The translations under genes and the position numbers were made by a program. Below are positions 1 to 10,814 of a DNA stretch of 64,000 bases, piece after piece (within the stretch, counting starts at the first letter, position 1; each line of letters opens with the position of its first letter). Source of the stretch: Rhizomys pruinosus (Eukaryota; Chordata; Mammalia; Rodentia; Spalacidae). The stretch spans positions 101,324-165,323 of the forward strand of contig VZQC01005691.1 in the NCBI GenBank assembly GCA_009823505.1. The letters are read 5' to 3'. The notes below the pieces were generated by a model. That model made no database searches, was not told the DNA's origin, and worked only from the letters and a program-made list of their open reading frames with translations.

Positions 1-914
1 AGAAGAGGGCCACAAAAAAATGAAATTTATACTAAGTGCTATGTTCCGAACATCATACCACAGTATCTGTAAGGAATGGGAGTTCACATTGGCCCTACTG
101 CTAAATGGTTGAGAATCAGAATCACTGTTTTTCACTGCTGCCAATTCTCTGAACTAGATTCCTTTACTAAGAACCAGAGTTATGTTTAGATAATGCTTTG
201 TAATCCCAACTGACCAAAAGGACAGGAAAATTAGTATCTTGGGAGAGATTTTAAAAATGCATATAAGTTGCCTTAATAAAAACGAAAATTAAATACGGTC
301 TTATGAGAAAGAGAAAATATAATAAAACAAGAGGGAAGAGTGCAAGCAAGGCAAAATGGTCTTTGTGTTTGATTGGACTAATGATCAATCAGTGTGACAG
401 CACTCAGTTATCCAGGTGAATAATTCATGCTCAACATGTCCAGTAAGCTTAGCTATTACTTAGGACATTCTGTTCAGCAGTGCTGCCTGGCAGAGCACTA
501 TATTCAGGGAGCTACACACACCATCTTTCCAGGTAGAGCAAAGCCTCAGAAAACTGGAAACGACTGCATCAGGATTGAGCAAGTGGCCAACTGGAACCCT
601 GGGGAAGACCGTCTTCTGTCTGTCCTATAAGAGATATTGTGTGCCCTCAATATTTGCATCAAACAGCAAGTGTTGCTGAGACATCATGGGGATACTGACA
701 AAACCTGGGGGAAAAACAGCATTATCTCCACAGCATTATCTCCACAGTTCAGATTGATCAGTAGAGGCTGTTACATGACTCTTTTAATCATTTCATATGT
801 CTACATTGAAATTACCATGAACCTTAAAAAGTGGGAACATAGTTGTACTTATCTACTAAGCTAAACTGAGAAACAAACAAAAAAAACTAGCTTATTAAAG
901 AAACTTGTTGTGTG
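1..914. other. unique sequence, no gene seen
   Basis: AT-rich DNA with no recognisable repeat, RNA gene or exon. The two short open frames at 427-864 show no motif, and I treat them as chance. Confidence 0.6.
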
Positions 915-1175
915 GGCTGGAGATGGAGATTGGCTCAGTGGATAAACATACTGGCTGCTCTTGCAGAGGACCTGGGTTTGGTTCCCAGCACCCACAGAGC
1001 AACTAATAATGGTTCAAAACTCCAGTGTGTGTGTGTGTGTTTGTGTGTGTGGGGGGGGGGAGACACCTGATGCCTTCTTCTGACCTCTCTGAACATTATA
1101 TGCATGGATGTGCTCACATACATGCAGGTAAAACATTCATAAAACACATAAAATAAAAATAATAAAGAAAAAAAG
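915..1175 (+). repeat. B2 SINE, diverged
   Basis: It starts with a B2 head (ggctggagatgg, ctcagtggataaa, gctcttgcagaggacctggg) and ends in an A-rich tail. A (GT)n stretch followed by a run of G at about 1024-1061 interrupts the body. Confidence 0.85.
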
Positions 1176-2194
1176 CAATTTAATATGTTAGAAAATCACT
1201 TTTCTTACTGGTAAAATCAAAATGAAAGTAAAACTAAGCAGATGTAGACACCCATGCCTGGGGCTATGAGAATCTGTGGTATTTCTCCCAGACAAATGAC
1301 TCACCCACACTCAATTGCCTTCAAAACCCTGAAGGGAAGGAAGACTCCAGCAGACAACCTATCTGGGACAGAGCAAACATGAAGATGGAACCCCTAGAGC
1401 ATCTGTGGCCTGCAGCATGCACTAGGAAGGACTGGGGAAGGCTCTACAGAAAAAAAGCTAGGCTTCTGCTGTGGTTTGCTGCCTTCACCCACTTTGCCGC
1501 AAAGGAATCCTTCAAATAACAAATGCCAGATCCACCTCTGCTGAAGAACCAGGAAAGAAGCCACTGTGCTTTGAGAATGCTCTGAAACTCATTACAGGTC
1601 CTGGACAAGCAGAGGCCCAGGATACTTTGCTGACCCTATAGGACGGCTGCAGCACCTCCAGGAGGGCTGGGTTTGGCTTCCCTTGAAAGATTTAATTGCA
1701 GCTAGGAGAATTAGCTTAACCCACTAAAAGTATCCTGCTTTAAATATGTTGTCCCTTTATCACGGTTTGATGAAGCCCAAAGATTGCTTGTAGCATTTGA
1801 GAAAACAGAAGTAGAAAGTGCATTCGCTGTTTCCTCCTGCTGCAAGCCATAATACTCATTCCTCTGTCCCTCACCTCTGTTGGCTGGTCCTAGTTTTTGA
1901 GTGTCCTAATGTCATCCCTTGAATTTTCTTCCTTTTGGCCATGGCTTTTGATTTCTTTTGCCAGTTTATTTTCCTCTTCATTCTGAAGTCCCCAGAGACT
2001 AACCCCTGGATCTTCCTCATCCTTTCTCTGGTACCCTTCCCTTTGGATTAAAACACATGCTACATGATCTGCTTTCGTTTTAAGTATATTGCAATTTTGT
2101 TTGTATAGGAAAAGTACCTAGAAAGAAAAGCACAACATGTCAATGGTGAGCCTCTCTGAGTGATGTGATATTTTTTAGGTTTATTTTCTCCTTC
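1176..2194. other. unique sequence, no gene seen
   Basis: Mixed-composition DNA with no recognised repeat and no long open frame. Confidence 0.5.
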
Positions 2195-2512
2195 ATAATT
2201 TGTGTGTGTGTGTGTATGTGTGTGTGACATGTGTAGATGTCCACACACATACATCAGGTATCTCTCCTCTATCACATTCTGTCTCACTGACTTGAGACTG
2301 GGTCTCATAGTGAACCTGAAGTGCACTGTATTTTGACTAGATTGGCTGGCCAGTGAGCTCTGTGGTTCTGCCTGTTTCTACCCCCAGTGCTAGGCTTACA
2401 GACAGAAGCAGCCATGACTCACTTTTTATATGGGTGGTAGGGATACAAAATTAGGTCTTCATCCTTGTAGAGCCAGCACTCTAGTCAACTGAGCCATCTC
2501 CACAGCCCCTTA
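2195..2512 (+). repeat. B4-family SINE (B1/ID composite), diverged
   Basis: A (GT)n start leads into a B1-like middle (gagactgggtctcatagtgaacc) and an ID-like end (caactgagccatctccacagcccc). That order is typical of the rodent B4 composite family. It is old and diverged. Confidence 0.6.
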
Positions 2513-2588
2513 GTGCTTCAAATTTGCATGCAAAATTCTGGTTTATTGTGACATTTTCATATATAATTAATTTTTCTTGGTGATCCTC

Positions 2589-2996
2589 TGTGCTGGATGG
2601 CTTTAGTGTCAACTTGACATACCTGGGTTGGGGGAGCCTCAATTGGGGAATTGGCTCCATTGGATTGGCCTGTGGCCACATCTGTGGAGTATTGTCTTGA
2701 TGGTCCAGCAAGGTGGGAGGGCCCAGCCCACAATGAGTAGTGCCACCCTGGGCAGGTTGTTGTGTACTGTATAAGAAGGTGGGCTGGGCATGAGCCAGGG
2801 GAGCAAGCCAGTGAACAGCATTCCTCCATGGCCTGTGCTTCAGCTCCTGCCTCCAGGTTCCTGCCCTGAGTTCTTACCTTGGGCTCCCTAAGTGATGAAC
2901 TGTGACCCAGGAGATGTAAGCTGAATAAACCCTTTCCTCCCCAAGTTGGTGTCGGTCAGAGTGTTTTGTCACAGCAATGGAAGACAAACTAGAACA
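2589..2996 (+). repeat. 5' LTR of MaLR-type element
   Basis: Starts TG and ends CA. It contains 'gaataaaccctttcctcc' near the 3' end, which carries the likely AATAAA polyadenylation signal. Near-identical to 4166-4573. Confidence 0.85.
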
Positions 2997-3001
2997 GAAA
3001 T

Positions 3002-3020
3002 TGGTACCAGAAGAGTGGGG
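3002..3020 (+). other. primer binding site, tRNA-Leu type
   Basis: TGGTACCAGAAGAGTGGGG lies a few bases after the LTR. It matches the complement of a tRNA-Leu (UAA-type) 3' end except for a small change in the middle. Leu priming is typical of the ERVL/MaLR class. Confidence 0.75.
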
Positions 3021-4165
3021 TATTGCTGTGACAGACCTGACCTTGGTGTTTTGGGGAAGGATTGTGGAGGCGTTTGGAACTTTGGGCTGGGAAGATCATT
3101 GAATGCCTAAAGATTGTTGCTGTGGAGCTTGGAGCAGTTTTGCTGAAGGAGTTGTAGAAGATGGAGGCCTGGCTTGTGAAGTTTCTAGTTTCAAAGGAGA
3201 GCAGAGATCATCAGGACTGTGTAATCTGTGGGTTCTGGTCAGCTGGGGCTGTGGAGAATCAGCTGTAAGTAACAAGAGACCAGAACCTGAAGTGAAACTT
3301 TTGTGGTACTGGGGCAATTGATGCTGGTTAGCTGGGGCTGAAAAATCAGCTGTAAGTAACAAGAGACCAGCATCACTGAGGTGAAATCTTCTGGGGAGAA
3401 TATCTTCAAGGTCAGCACACAGAAGCTGTGACCCAGAAAGGGCCTGAGCCTCCATCTCGAGCCAGAAGCCGGACTTGGTAACGTGTAAGAGTCTCCTATA
3501 TGGTTCCGGTGTTGAAATTTGAGGGGGTCACAGAGAGCAGCCGAGGCTTGGCACTGTGAGAGGTCAGGAAAGACCATTGGTGGAAGTGCACCTCGGTTGC
3601 TGTGAAGACCCCAGGATTGCAGGGGTCATGGAGAGAAGCTGAGGCTTTGCACCAGGAGAGGTCAGAAGAGACCATTGGTGAAGGTGCTGCCTCAGTTTCA
3701 GTAGCGACCCCAGCTTTTTGGAGATGCCGGTACCCTGGGACGACCACCAAGAGCAGCGGTAGGTGTAGAATGGAGTCGGCCTGGGCCTGCGAGATGAGTG
3801 TGCCACGGACGGCAGAGTCGGAGAGGGGGAGCTGCCGAGACCCTTTGGAGCCCAGAAGATCGTGAGTGAATCCCAGGTGTCCAGCCTTGAGCTACTTTGC
3901 TGGACTTAGGTTTTGTTTGAGAGTGCCTGATTCTTCCCTTTGAAATAAGACAGTACTTGTTTTGGATTTTACAGCAGCCCACAGTTAAGAGACTTTTAAT
4001 AGACTGAACTTTTAAGTGTTTGGACATTTTAAGGACTGTGGGGCTTTTAAGGTTGTACTGTCTTAGGTTGTGATTAATGTTAACATCATACTTTGGGGAT
4101 AAGAACTGGAAAGGTGGTGGTTTAATAGTGATGTGTTTTGTGTGTCAAGTTGACAAGGGGTCAAT
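3021..4165 (+). repeat. MaLR-type internal region with internal duplications
   Basis: Non-coding interior resembling rodent MaLR internal sequence ('tattgctgtgacagacctgacc' just after the primer site). It has two imperfect tandem pairs. One covers about 3237-3290 and 3330-3385 (sharing 'atcagctgtaagtaacaag'), and the other about 3537-3605 and 3637-3712 (sharing 'gaccattggtg'). Confidence 0.7.
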
Positions 4166-4573
4166 TGTGCTGGATAGCTTTAGTGTCAACTTGACACACC
4201 TGGGTTGAGGGAGCCTCAATTGGGGAATTGGCTCCATTGGATTGGCCTGTGGCCACATCTGTGGAGTATTGTCTTGATGGTCCAGCAAGGTGGGAGGGCC
4301 CAGCCCACAATGAGTAGTGCCACCCTGGGCAGGTTGTTGTGTACTGTATAAGAAGGCGGGCTGGGCATGAGCCAGGGGAGCAAGCCAGTGAACAGCATTC
4401 CTCCATGGCCTGTGCTTCAGCTACTGCTTCCAGGTTCCTGCCCTGAGTTCCTGCCTTGGGCTCCCTGAGTGATGAACTGTGACCCAGGAGATGTAAGCTG
4501 AATAAACCCTTTCCTCCCCAAGTTGGTGTCAGTCAGAGTGTTTTGTCACAGCAATGGAAGACAAACTAGGACA
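4166..4573 (+). repeat. 3' LTR of MaLR-type element
   Basis: Second copy of the 408-bp LTR. It starts TGTGCTGG and ends GGACA, and is followed at once by the target duplicate TCCTC. Confidence 0.85.
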
Positions 4574-4710
4574 TCCTCCTACTCTTCTTGCCCACCCCAC
4601 CACCACCCCTTGTATCCTAGTACCCCCTTTCCACTTTCATGACACAGATGTTCTATTGCCCTTTCTTTTTTCCTCAAACCTCTTTTCCCCTTTCAAGTTT
4701 CATGACCTAC

Positions 4711-5335
4711 TGAAGAGAATTAGCAGGTCGTTTAGAGCAACTCCATTTCTTTAGAGAAAAACTCCATTTTGTGCTAAAGATTTCTTGGAAATAGTGTCAT
4801 TCTGCAAAAACTGAACTGGCAGGCAGGTGGTGTTTATTTAGATCAATCTGGATACAGTAGTAAGGATGCAGAAGAGCAATAGGGATGGGGAGGCAATAAA
4901 GTGGGTCAACTTTGGGATAGCAAGGACAAAGAGAATCAACAGTCAGGATAGCAGGGATGAAGAGAATCAACAGGTCAGGGATGAGTCAACAAAGATAGCA
5001 GGGAGAGGGGTTCATCTCCTCTGCTATTTAAGATGACATAAGAAGAATGGAGCCCTAAAGTTAGTCATCTAAAAAGTCTCCTGCAATAACCCCAGTAATA
5101 ACTAACCTAAAGCCCACCACAGATGTGAACTTTGCCTGTAAAAACCCCTGTGTAAGATTTTTCAGGGTTGCCTCCTCTACCTGCGTGTAGTGAGAGAGTG
5201 GACCCTGACGCATCAGTTATCAATCAGGCCTTTTTTTCTAAATAAAATTTGCAATTGGCCTTTTTTTTCCTCAATAAACTTCGTGAAAAGCAGCTGCCTG
5301 TCTCATTGGTGACTTGGCAGAGACTGCCCCCCACA
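4711..5335 (+). repeat. 5' LTR, class I ERV
   Basis: Starts TGAAGAGAATTAGC and ends CCACA, two bases before the primer site. AATAAA occurs at 5241-5246 and 5273-5278. The first 300 bp recur at 10512-10814. Confidence 0.85.
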
Positions 5336-5337
5336 TT

Positions 5338-5355
5338 TGGGGGCTCGTCTGGGAT
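5338..5355 (+). other. primer binding site, tRNA-Pro type
   Basis: TGGGGGCTCGTCTGGGAT matches the classic gammaretroviral tRNA-Pro site at 17 of 18 positions (one C to T). Confidence 0.9.
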
Positions 5356-5410
5356 CCCCAACCCAACCAGTGACACCCTGGGAGCTCATCTAGCCTGCCA
5401 GTCACCCCCA

Positions 5411-5420
5411 CGAGGTAAGG
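5411..5420 (+). promoter_or_regulatory. candidate leader splice donor
   Basis: GAG/GTAAGG lies about 60 bases after the primer site, where gammaretroviral leaders carry the donor used for env mRNA. Confidence 0.45.
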
Positions 5421-5714
5421 GACCTGGTTTTCACCAGTTGAGATCTCTTACAAGGTACAGGGGCCTGGGTTTTCTGGTTTTTGGTCTAGATCCCTCATTG
5501 TTCCTGATTGGAGAAGCCAGACACCTAGGCTCCACAGGACTGGAGGCAGGGGATGCCTTGCTCCCCCACTGGTTTGGTCATTGGTTTTGGGAGCTGCAGC
5601 AAAGGAAAGGCTGCCCTCCAGCCACACAGTGCCTTTTCATTTCATACATATCTTCGCTGTGTCTCCTTTGTCTTATTTGGGTACACCTGTCTAACTGTCA
5701 TTTTATTGTATGTT

Positions 5715-5834
5715 ATGGGACTGGGGGAGACCACTCAGCCACGGCAGGATGGTGGAAGCACACAGACCTCACTGGCTGCCCAAGCTGCAGCCACCTCAGT
5801 AACTCAGCCCACGAGCCACTCTCTGCCTTCATAA
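5715..5834 (+). pseudogene. possible gag start remnant, class I ERV
   Basis: An ATG opens a 39-codon frame starting MGLGETTQP and ending in TGA. Position after the leader and a glycine at residue 2 (possible myristoylation) fit a gammaretroviral gag start. The residues after that show no clear matrix homology, so this is tentative. Confidence 0.3.
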
Positions 5835-5949
5835 GGACCCCCCGCAGGTTGCCTGAGCTAAGGCCACCTCAGCCTGCCAAGATGGCAGGCCTCAGCCTCA
5901 GCTCATGCAAAGGGAGCAAGCTAAGCACAAATCCAAGGGAAGGGAGTGA

Positions 5950-6235
5950 ATGAGTGTGAGCAGCATGGGCCACCATTTTCTAGATTTAAAGATAGTAACT
6001 ATGTCTTGTGCTCATGTTAACTGTTCTTCCATGTGTCTAAGGTTCATGTAGCCCTGCTCATTATATGTCCATTTTCTTGTGTTGCAATTGTCTCATGTTG
6101 GTTCTGTCAAAGTAAACAAAGTGGCCACTTTGAGTTATTTTTTCCATCCTTCATGTGCACAGAATCATTCATTTTGGCATGCCAGACTAGAGGTGCACAT
6201 GCAAACTTTAAATATGGATATTAAAAAAATGCATT
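5950..6235. other. ERV interior, unrecognised
   Basis: Non-coding interior of the class I element with no motif seen. Confidence 0.4.
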
Positions 6236-6373
6236 TAGCTGGGCGTGATGGTACATGCCTGTAATCCCAGGGCTTGGGAGGCATAGGCAGGTGGATCTCT
6301 GTGAGTTTGAAGCCAGCCTGGTCTACATAGTGAGTTCCAGGATAGCTGGAGCTACAAGGAAACCCTGTCTCAA

Positions 6374-6409
<36 letters not shown>
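6236..6409 (+). repeat. B1 SINE with (CA)n tail
   Basis: Runs from 'agctgggcgtgatggtacatg' to 'accctgtctcaaa', then a (CA)n tail at 6374-6409. The flanking duplicate 'tgcattta' occurs on both sides. Confidence 0.9.
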
Positions 6410-6413
<4 letters not shown>

Positions 6414-6617
6414 TTTAAAAGCCTAAAATTTGGATACCATAGACATCTTTAAATTTCTTATCTCTGAGTCTATCAAATGCTTCACAACAGGTTCATAGGA
6501 GTCAGCCTCTGAGTTGACTGTTTAAAGATCTTATTTTCTAGATGACTTTAGTTTTCCTCTGTGTTTCCTTTCAAGATGACTGTGTGAGGTAATTTACTTG
6601 CGTTGAAAGTATTTTGC

Positions 6618-6866
6618 GGGGCTGGAGAGATGGCCTAGTGGTTAAGAGCGCCGACCGCTCTTGCAGAGGACCCGGGTTCGATCCCTAGAACCCACATGGC
6701 GGCTGAGAACTGTCTGAAACTCCAGTTCCAGGAGAACTCCAGTTCCAGGGGAATCCTACACCCTCTTCTGAACTCCGCGGCATTGCACAACACAGGTGCA
6801 CAAACCTGCATGCACACAGTACATTCATACACATACAGAAATAAATAAAATTAATAATAAAAAAAA
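6618..6866 (+). repeat. B2 SINE
   Basis: A full-length, little-diverged copy. Target duplication GAAAGTATTTTGC at 6605-6617 and 6867-6879. Confidence 0.95.
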
Positions 6867-7044
6867 GAAAGTATTTTGCTCTGAATGATCAGTCTATTTT
6901 GTGTTTCCTTAAGACTTCTGTGGGCCAGAGAACATCTCCAGCTGGATATATCCCTGATTTAACATACTAACTCGCCTTCAGGGCTGAGAATAAATTCTGG
7001 GACTGGCTTTCATTCAGGGTGGGGTACATTCAATGCCTCTTGGA

Positions 7045-7185
7045 CTGGGTGTGGTGGCACATGCCTTTAATCGCAGTCTTTGGGAGGCAGAGGCATGCAG
7101 CTCTTTGTGAGCCCAAGGTCAGCCCATCTGGTCTGCTTGGCAGGTTTCCACCCCACTGCTTCAAGGGGACCCTGTCTCAAAGGAC
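7045..7185 (+). repeat. B1 SINE, diverged
   Basis: 'gggtgtggtggcacatgcctttaatc' and 'gaccctgtctcaaa' are recognisable, but the middle has decayed. Confidence 0.75.
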
Positions 7186-7215
7186 CAGAGATAACTGCAC
7201 TTTGCAAGCTAGTAA

Positions 7216-9050
7216 AATTTACATCATCAGTTAGTCAGAAATCCTGGCCTGGCTTGGGTGGAGGTCTTTGGAGCTTGGAGAATCCCCGAGTTCTTTAGGG
7301 TGCCCATGTGGTGACTGTGCAGCCTCTACTAGAGACCCATTTTGGGGTCTGGTACCTGAATCAGTTGGGGTGCTGCATGGCTTCAGAGGGTGCATTATAG
7401 GCTCTTGCCTCCAAGCAGTGAGGAAGGGCAGCCTGGTACAAATTTTGAGCTCTGGTGTTTCTGCAGGAAATTTTGAGCCTTTTTCCCTCACTCCCTTCCT
7501 CCTCATGGGAGGCAAAGGGACTTCCCTGGGACTGTGTCCTCCTTGCTCATCTGGCTGGCAGTCCCTTTTGTATGCTGTATGTTTGTGTTTGTGGAGAGTT
7601 AATTTCAGAGAAATGGGTGAATCAAAATCATGAAAACTGTACTTCACTCCATGTTTCTAGTCTCCATTTGGATGAAGACATTCTATAGAGCTGTGATCAC
7701 TTTCAAATGTTAGAGCAACCCCAGGCTCCTGATGTTTAGGATGTGTGTTTGAGTCTTTCTAAAATTATGGATCCTCAGTTCAGCTTATGGGTAGGAACCC
7801 ATTTGGAGAGTATAAGTGCCTTAAACCCTCATACCCAGTGAGGTCCAGTTCCTATAAGCCTGCAGAAGATCTGGGACTATGCCTGGGCCATCCTGTTCAT
7901 CTCAGTGACTTGGGCCTGAGGCATGAGCTCTGCCTCTACAGAAAGAAACCCCATGACAGGTACATGCTGACCTGCTTTCTTAGGTGACAAGGAAAGCAGC
8001 AGAATAGGATGTCTTCTCTGAGCTTAATTTCCAGAGCTCAGTCCGGAGCTCATTTCAGGCACAGCCTTACTGACCTGTCCCCTCTATCTGTAGTAATATA
8101 GGCTTGCTGCTCCAAGCCCACCAACTGTGAATTTCTATACAGATAGGGAGAAAAGATATGAAAAGGTATAAAAAGTTAGAGAGGTATTTTTAGTAAGGAT
8201 GTATAAAAAGATGGAGATATTTACAGAAAGGATTTATATAGAGATGATGAGAAAGTCTATGTAAGTGATAAAAGTCTGAGGAGGGTTGTTATGAAAAAAA
8301 AAGTGAAACTATATAAATAAGCTTAATTTTCTAAGCTCAGTCAAGTGTTTACAGAAGCATAGTCAAGGTTTATTTAAGAATGGTCAGTTTTTGTCCAAGC
8401 TTTACATGCATATCACATGGCATTTCAAGGTATAGTAAAATAATAAGATACCTATATTGAATTAAATTGGTATAAATACTCAAGCTAGGTTACTAATGGC
8501 CTGAATAGGACTGTAAATATACAGAGTTGTTAATTTTCAGTCCACTCCTGGCTTGCACTGGACTCCATATTAGAGGTTTGGATTAAATGGACACAGACAA
8601 ATAGTGGGTTAGCTATGGCTACTGAAAAATGTACTTTATGTTTTTTGCAAGAGTTGCTTTTGATATTTCTTTTGACCTAATCAGATAATTTAGCTCAAAA
8701 GCTAGATTCTATCTTCCTGAACTAGCTGCATGCAGTCCAGAAAAAGACAGTTTCAGATGGGCTTGGTAATCCTTGTCAGCTTATTTCCTGTCTTCCAGTA
8801 TGTGGTACAACTCCGGTCTTTCTGGGAAAACTATAAATCAGGATGGGGGTCTATAAAAGAAAGAAATTGTTCATGTTCATAGTAATTGTAGTGAACAGTT
8901 TACATTTAAAATAATACTGAAATTGTTTAATTTTATCTTGTGGCCTATGCCTGCTTAACCTATGGTATTAAATCTCTTCCAGTCAGTATTCTGTTATTTG
9001 GAGCTTGAATTATTTCCAAGTCTTATCTAAAATATTATACAGTACTTAAA
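7216..9050. other. ERV interior, unrecognised non-coding
   Basis: No SINE and no motif-bearing frame. A short phrase with 'gcttaatt' followed by 'agctcagtc' recurs at about 8019 and 8321, which suggests an internal duplication. AT-rich from about 8100. I assign it to the class I ERV only because it lies between that element's LTRs. Confidence 0.4.
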
Positions 9051-9056
9051 AGTACT

Positions 9057-9216
9057 GCCCAGCATGGTAGTGCGCGCCTTTAATCCTAGCACTTGGGAGG
9101 CAGAGGCAGGTGGATCTTTGTGAGTTCAAGGCCAGCCTGGTCTACGGAGTGAGTTCCAGGACAGCTGGGCTTACAGGGAGACCCTGTCTCCAAAAGACAA
9201 AAAAAAAAAAAAAAAA
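9057..9216 (+). repeat. B1 SINE
   Basis: Near-complete B1 with an oligo(A) tail at 9201-9216, inserted in the class I ERV interior. Confidence 0.92.
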
Positions 9217-9219
9217 GTA

Positions 9220-10319
9220 TTAGGCTGGTGTGACAGCCTTTCTGGATGGTTAATGACCATACTTAATGCCCATATCAATTCATCCAAGGGACTTAAGGAA
9301 CAACTTTGTTTCTTGCCCTCTGAGGTCAACTAGGTCCCAGAGGACTATGTCTGGGAGTATCTCCTGAAATGTCCTGCAATTGTGAGTCACCAGTCCTCCT
9401 GGGCAGGGAGGTCTTGGAGATCCACCAACAGGACTCTAGCCAGTGTCCAGTCTATAAAGAGGAAAGTCTCTTCATGCTTCAAAAGGGAAGCCTGGTCCTG
9501 CGTGACCTGACTTTGTCCTCCAGTGGATGGAACTGGTAAAAGCCAAGAGGAACTAGAGGCCTCTCCCCAGATACAAGTGGCTCCTGAGGATCAGAGCCTC
9601 AACAGACCTTGAGAAAACAAAACTTGGTTAATCTGGGCTAACTGTATGGATTTAAACACCCAAAAGAAAAGTATACCCAAAAGATAAGTAATCATTATAT
9701 TTCCTTTAAAGTCTGAGAGATTGTGCTTCCAAACACTAGATTTTAAGTAATTTAAAGTCATATGAGATCTGTTGTTACCAAATAATAAGGTTCCCACTTC
9801 CTATTTAAGCAACTAACTAAAGGGAAATTCACACCATGACTATCAAAATTTCCTGGAAAGCAGATCCTGAGTCCAGACACCATGGTCAAATGAACAAAAG
9901 GAGAAGCCCAATAATGGATGCTTTGGAACCCCTCATTGAGAAATTCTAATGGATTTTTATGTTGGACATTTAATTCACCCTGTTCCTCTCCTGGTTCCCT
10001 GGCTAGAAATGTATCTAGCTACTCTCGCCTTCACAGGCATGGGTCAAGGATTTTGTTTTCTCTATAACTATACTCTGGGGGTCTTTTAGATAGATCCACT
10101 GAGCAGGGGTACCCCAGTGACCACCCCTACACCCCCTTTTCAGCATGAAAGTAGTCAGTGGTTGGTGCCCTGATTCCTTCTTGGCAATTGCGGTAACCTC
10201 CTCAGAGGGTAATGTGATAAAAGTAGGAGCTAGAAATTGGCTAGCTACTTTAGGGTCAAGACTGACTGCCCAGAGAGCCAGTTTCTTTCTTAGCCAAAAG
10301 CTCAAGAATTCCTAGATCT
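9220..10319. other. ERV interior, unrecognised non-coding
   Basis: Degenerate sequence between the B1 and the env remnant. There may be decayed retroviral coding sequence here, but I cannot identify any. Confidence 0.35.
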
Positions 10320-10505
10320 GCCTGTAAACTTATCCTTCTGGTTGCTCTGATTTGTGGCCCATGCATCTTTAACTCACTGTCCAATTTATTAACAGTGGGT
10401 AAATTCTATTAAACTCATGGTCCTCTGCACCCAACATAATGCTTTGCACCAGATGGAGGAGAAAATGTTTAAGATTTAAGATTAAATCAATGTTCTAGCT
10501 CAAGG
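10320..10505 (+). pseudogene. env transmembrane remnant, class I ERV
   Basis: Just before the 3' LTR a frame reads GPCIFNSL. This resembles the juxtamembrane motif at the end of gammaretroviral TM, and cytoplasmic-tail-like residues follow in shifted frames. Stops and shifts make it non-functional. A purine-rich tract (caagggagga) precedes the LTR at 10501-10510. Confidence 0.5.
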
Positions 10506-10511
10506 GAGGAA

Positions 10512-10814
10512 TGAAGAGAATTAGCAGGCCATTTAGAGAAACTCCATTTCTTTAGAGAAAAACTCCATTTTGTGCTAAAGATTTCTTGGAAATAGTGTCA
10601 TTCTGCAAAAACTGAGCTGGCAGGCAGGTGGTATTTATTTAGATCAATCTGGATACAGCAGTAAGGATGAAGAAGAGCAATGGGGATGGGGAGGCAATGA
10701 AGTGGGTCAACTTTGAGATAGCAAGGACAAAGAGAGTCAACAGTCAGGATAGCAGGGATGAAGAGAATCAATAGGTCAGGGATGAGTCAACAAAGATAGC
10801 AGGGAGAGGGTTCA
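10512..10814 (+). repeat. 3' LTR of class I ERV, truncated
   Basis: Matches 4711-5012 with about 13 differences by eye, then stops at 'gggagagggttca'. The remaining ~320 bp of the LTR are missing, and antisense L1 sequence starts here. Confidence 0.85.

Larger units (their letters stand above)
2589..4573 (+). mobile_element. complete ERVL/MaLR-type LTR retrotransposon, non-autonomous
   Basis: Two 408-bp direct repeats that start TGTGCTGG and end ACA flank about 1.17 kb of non-coding interior. The element sits between perfect 5-bp target duplications TCCTC (2584-2588 and 4574-4578). A primer site for tRNA-Leu follows the 5' LTR. By eye the LTRs differ at about 11 positions (about 97% identical), so the insertion is fairly recent. 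The interior has no frame over about 120 codons and no retroviral motif, so mobilisation must have been in trans by an ERVL-type enzyme set. Exact subfamily is not named here. Confidence 0.85.
4711..10814 (+). mobile_element. degenerate class I (gammaretrovirus-like) ERV, 3' LTR truncated
   Basis: The element has a 625-bp 5' LTR, a tRNA-Pro primer site, a leader with a splice-donor consensus, a long non-coding interior carrying four SINEs, a short env transmembrane remnant and the first ~300 bp of the 3' LTR. The 3' LTR stops where an antisense L1 starts. Over the shared 300 bp the LTRs look about 96% identical. The interior has no gag, pro or pol frame I can recognise. It may be a deleted provirus or a non-autonomous LTR element. 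Confidence 0.8.

Noticed and set aside
3096..4027. Several 80-119-codon frames on both strands
   Set aside because: They fall in the MaLR-type interior, overlap each other on both strands and show no retroviral or other motif.
5249..5953. 234-codon open frame on the plus strand
   Set aside because: It spans the end of a class I ERV LTR, its primer site and leader. It shows no domain, and the retroviral structure explains the DNA better.
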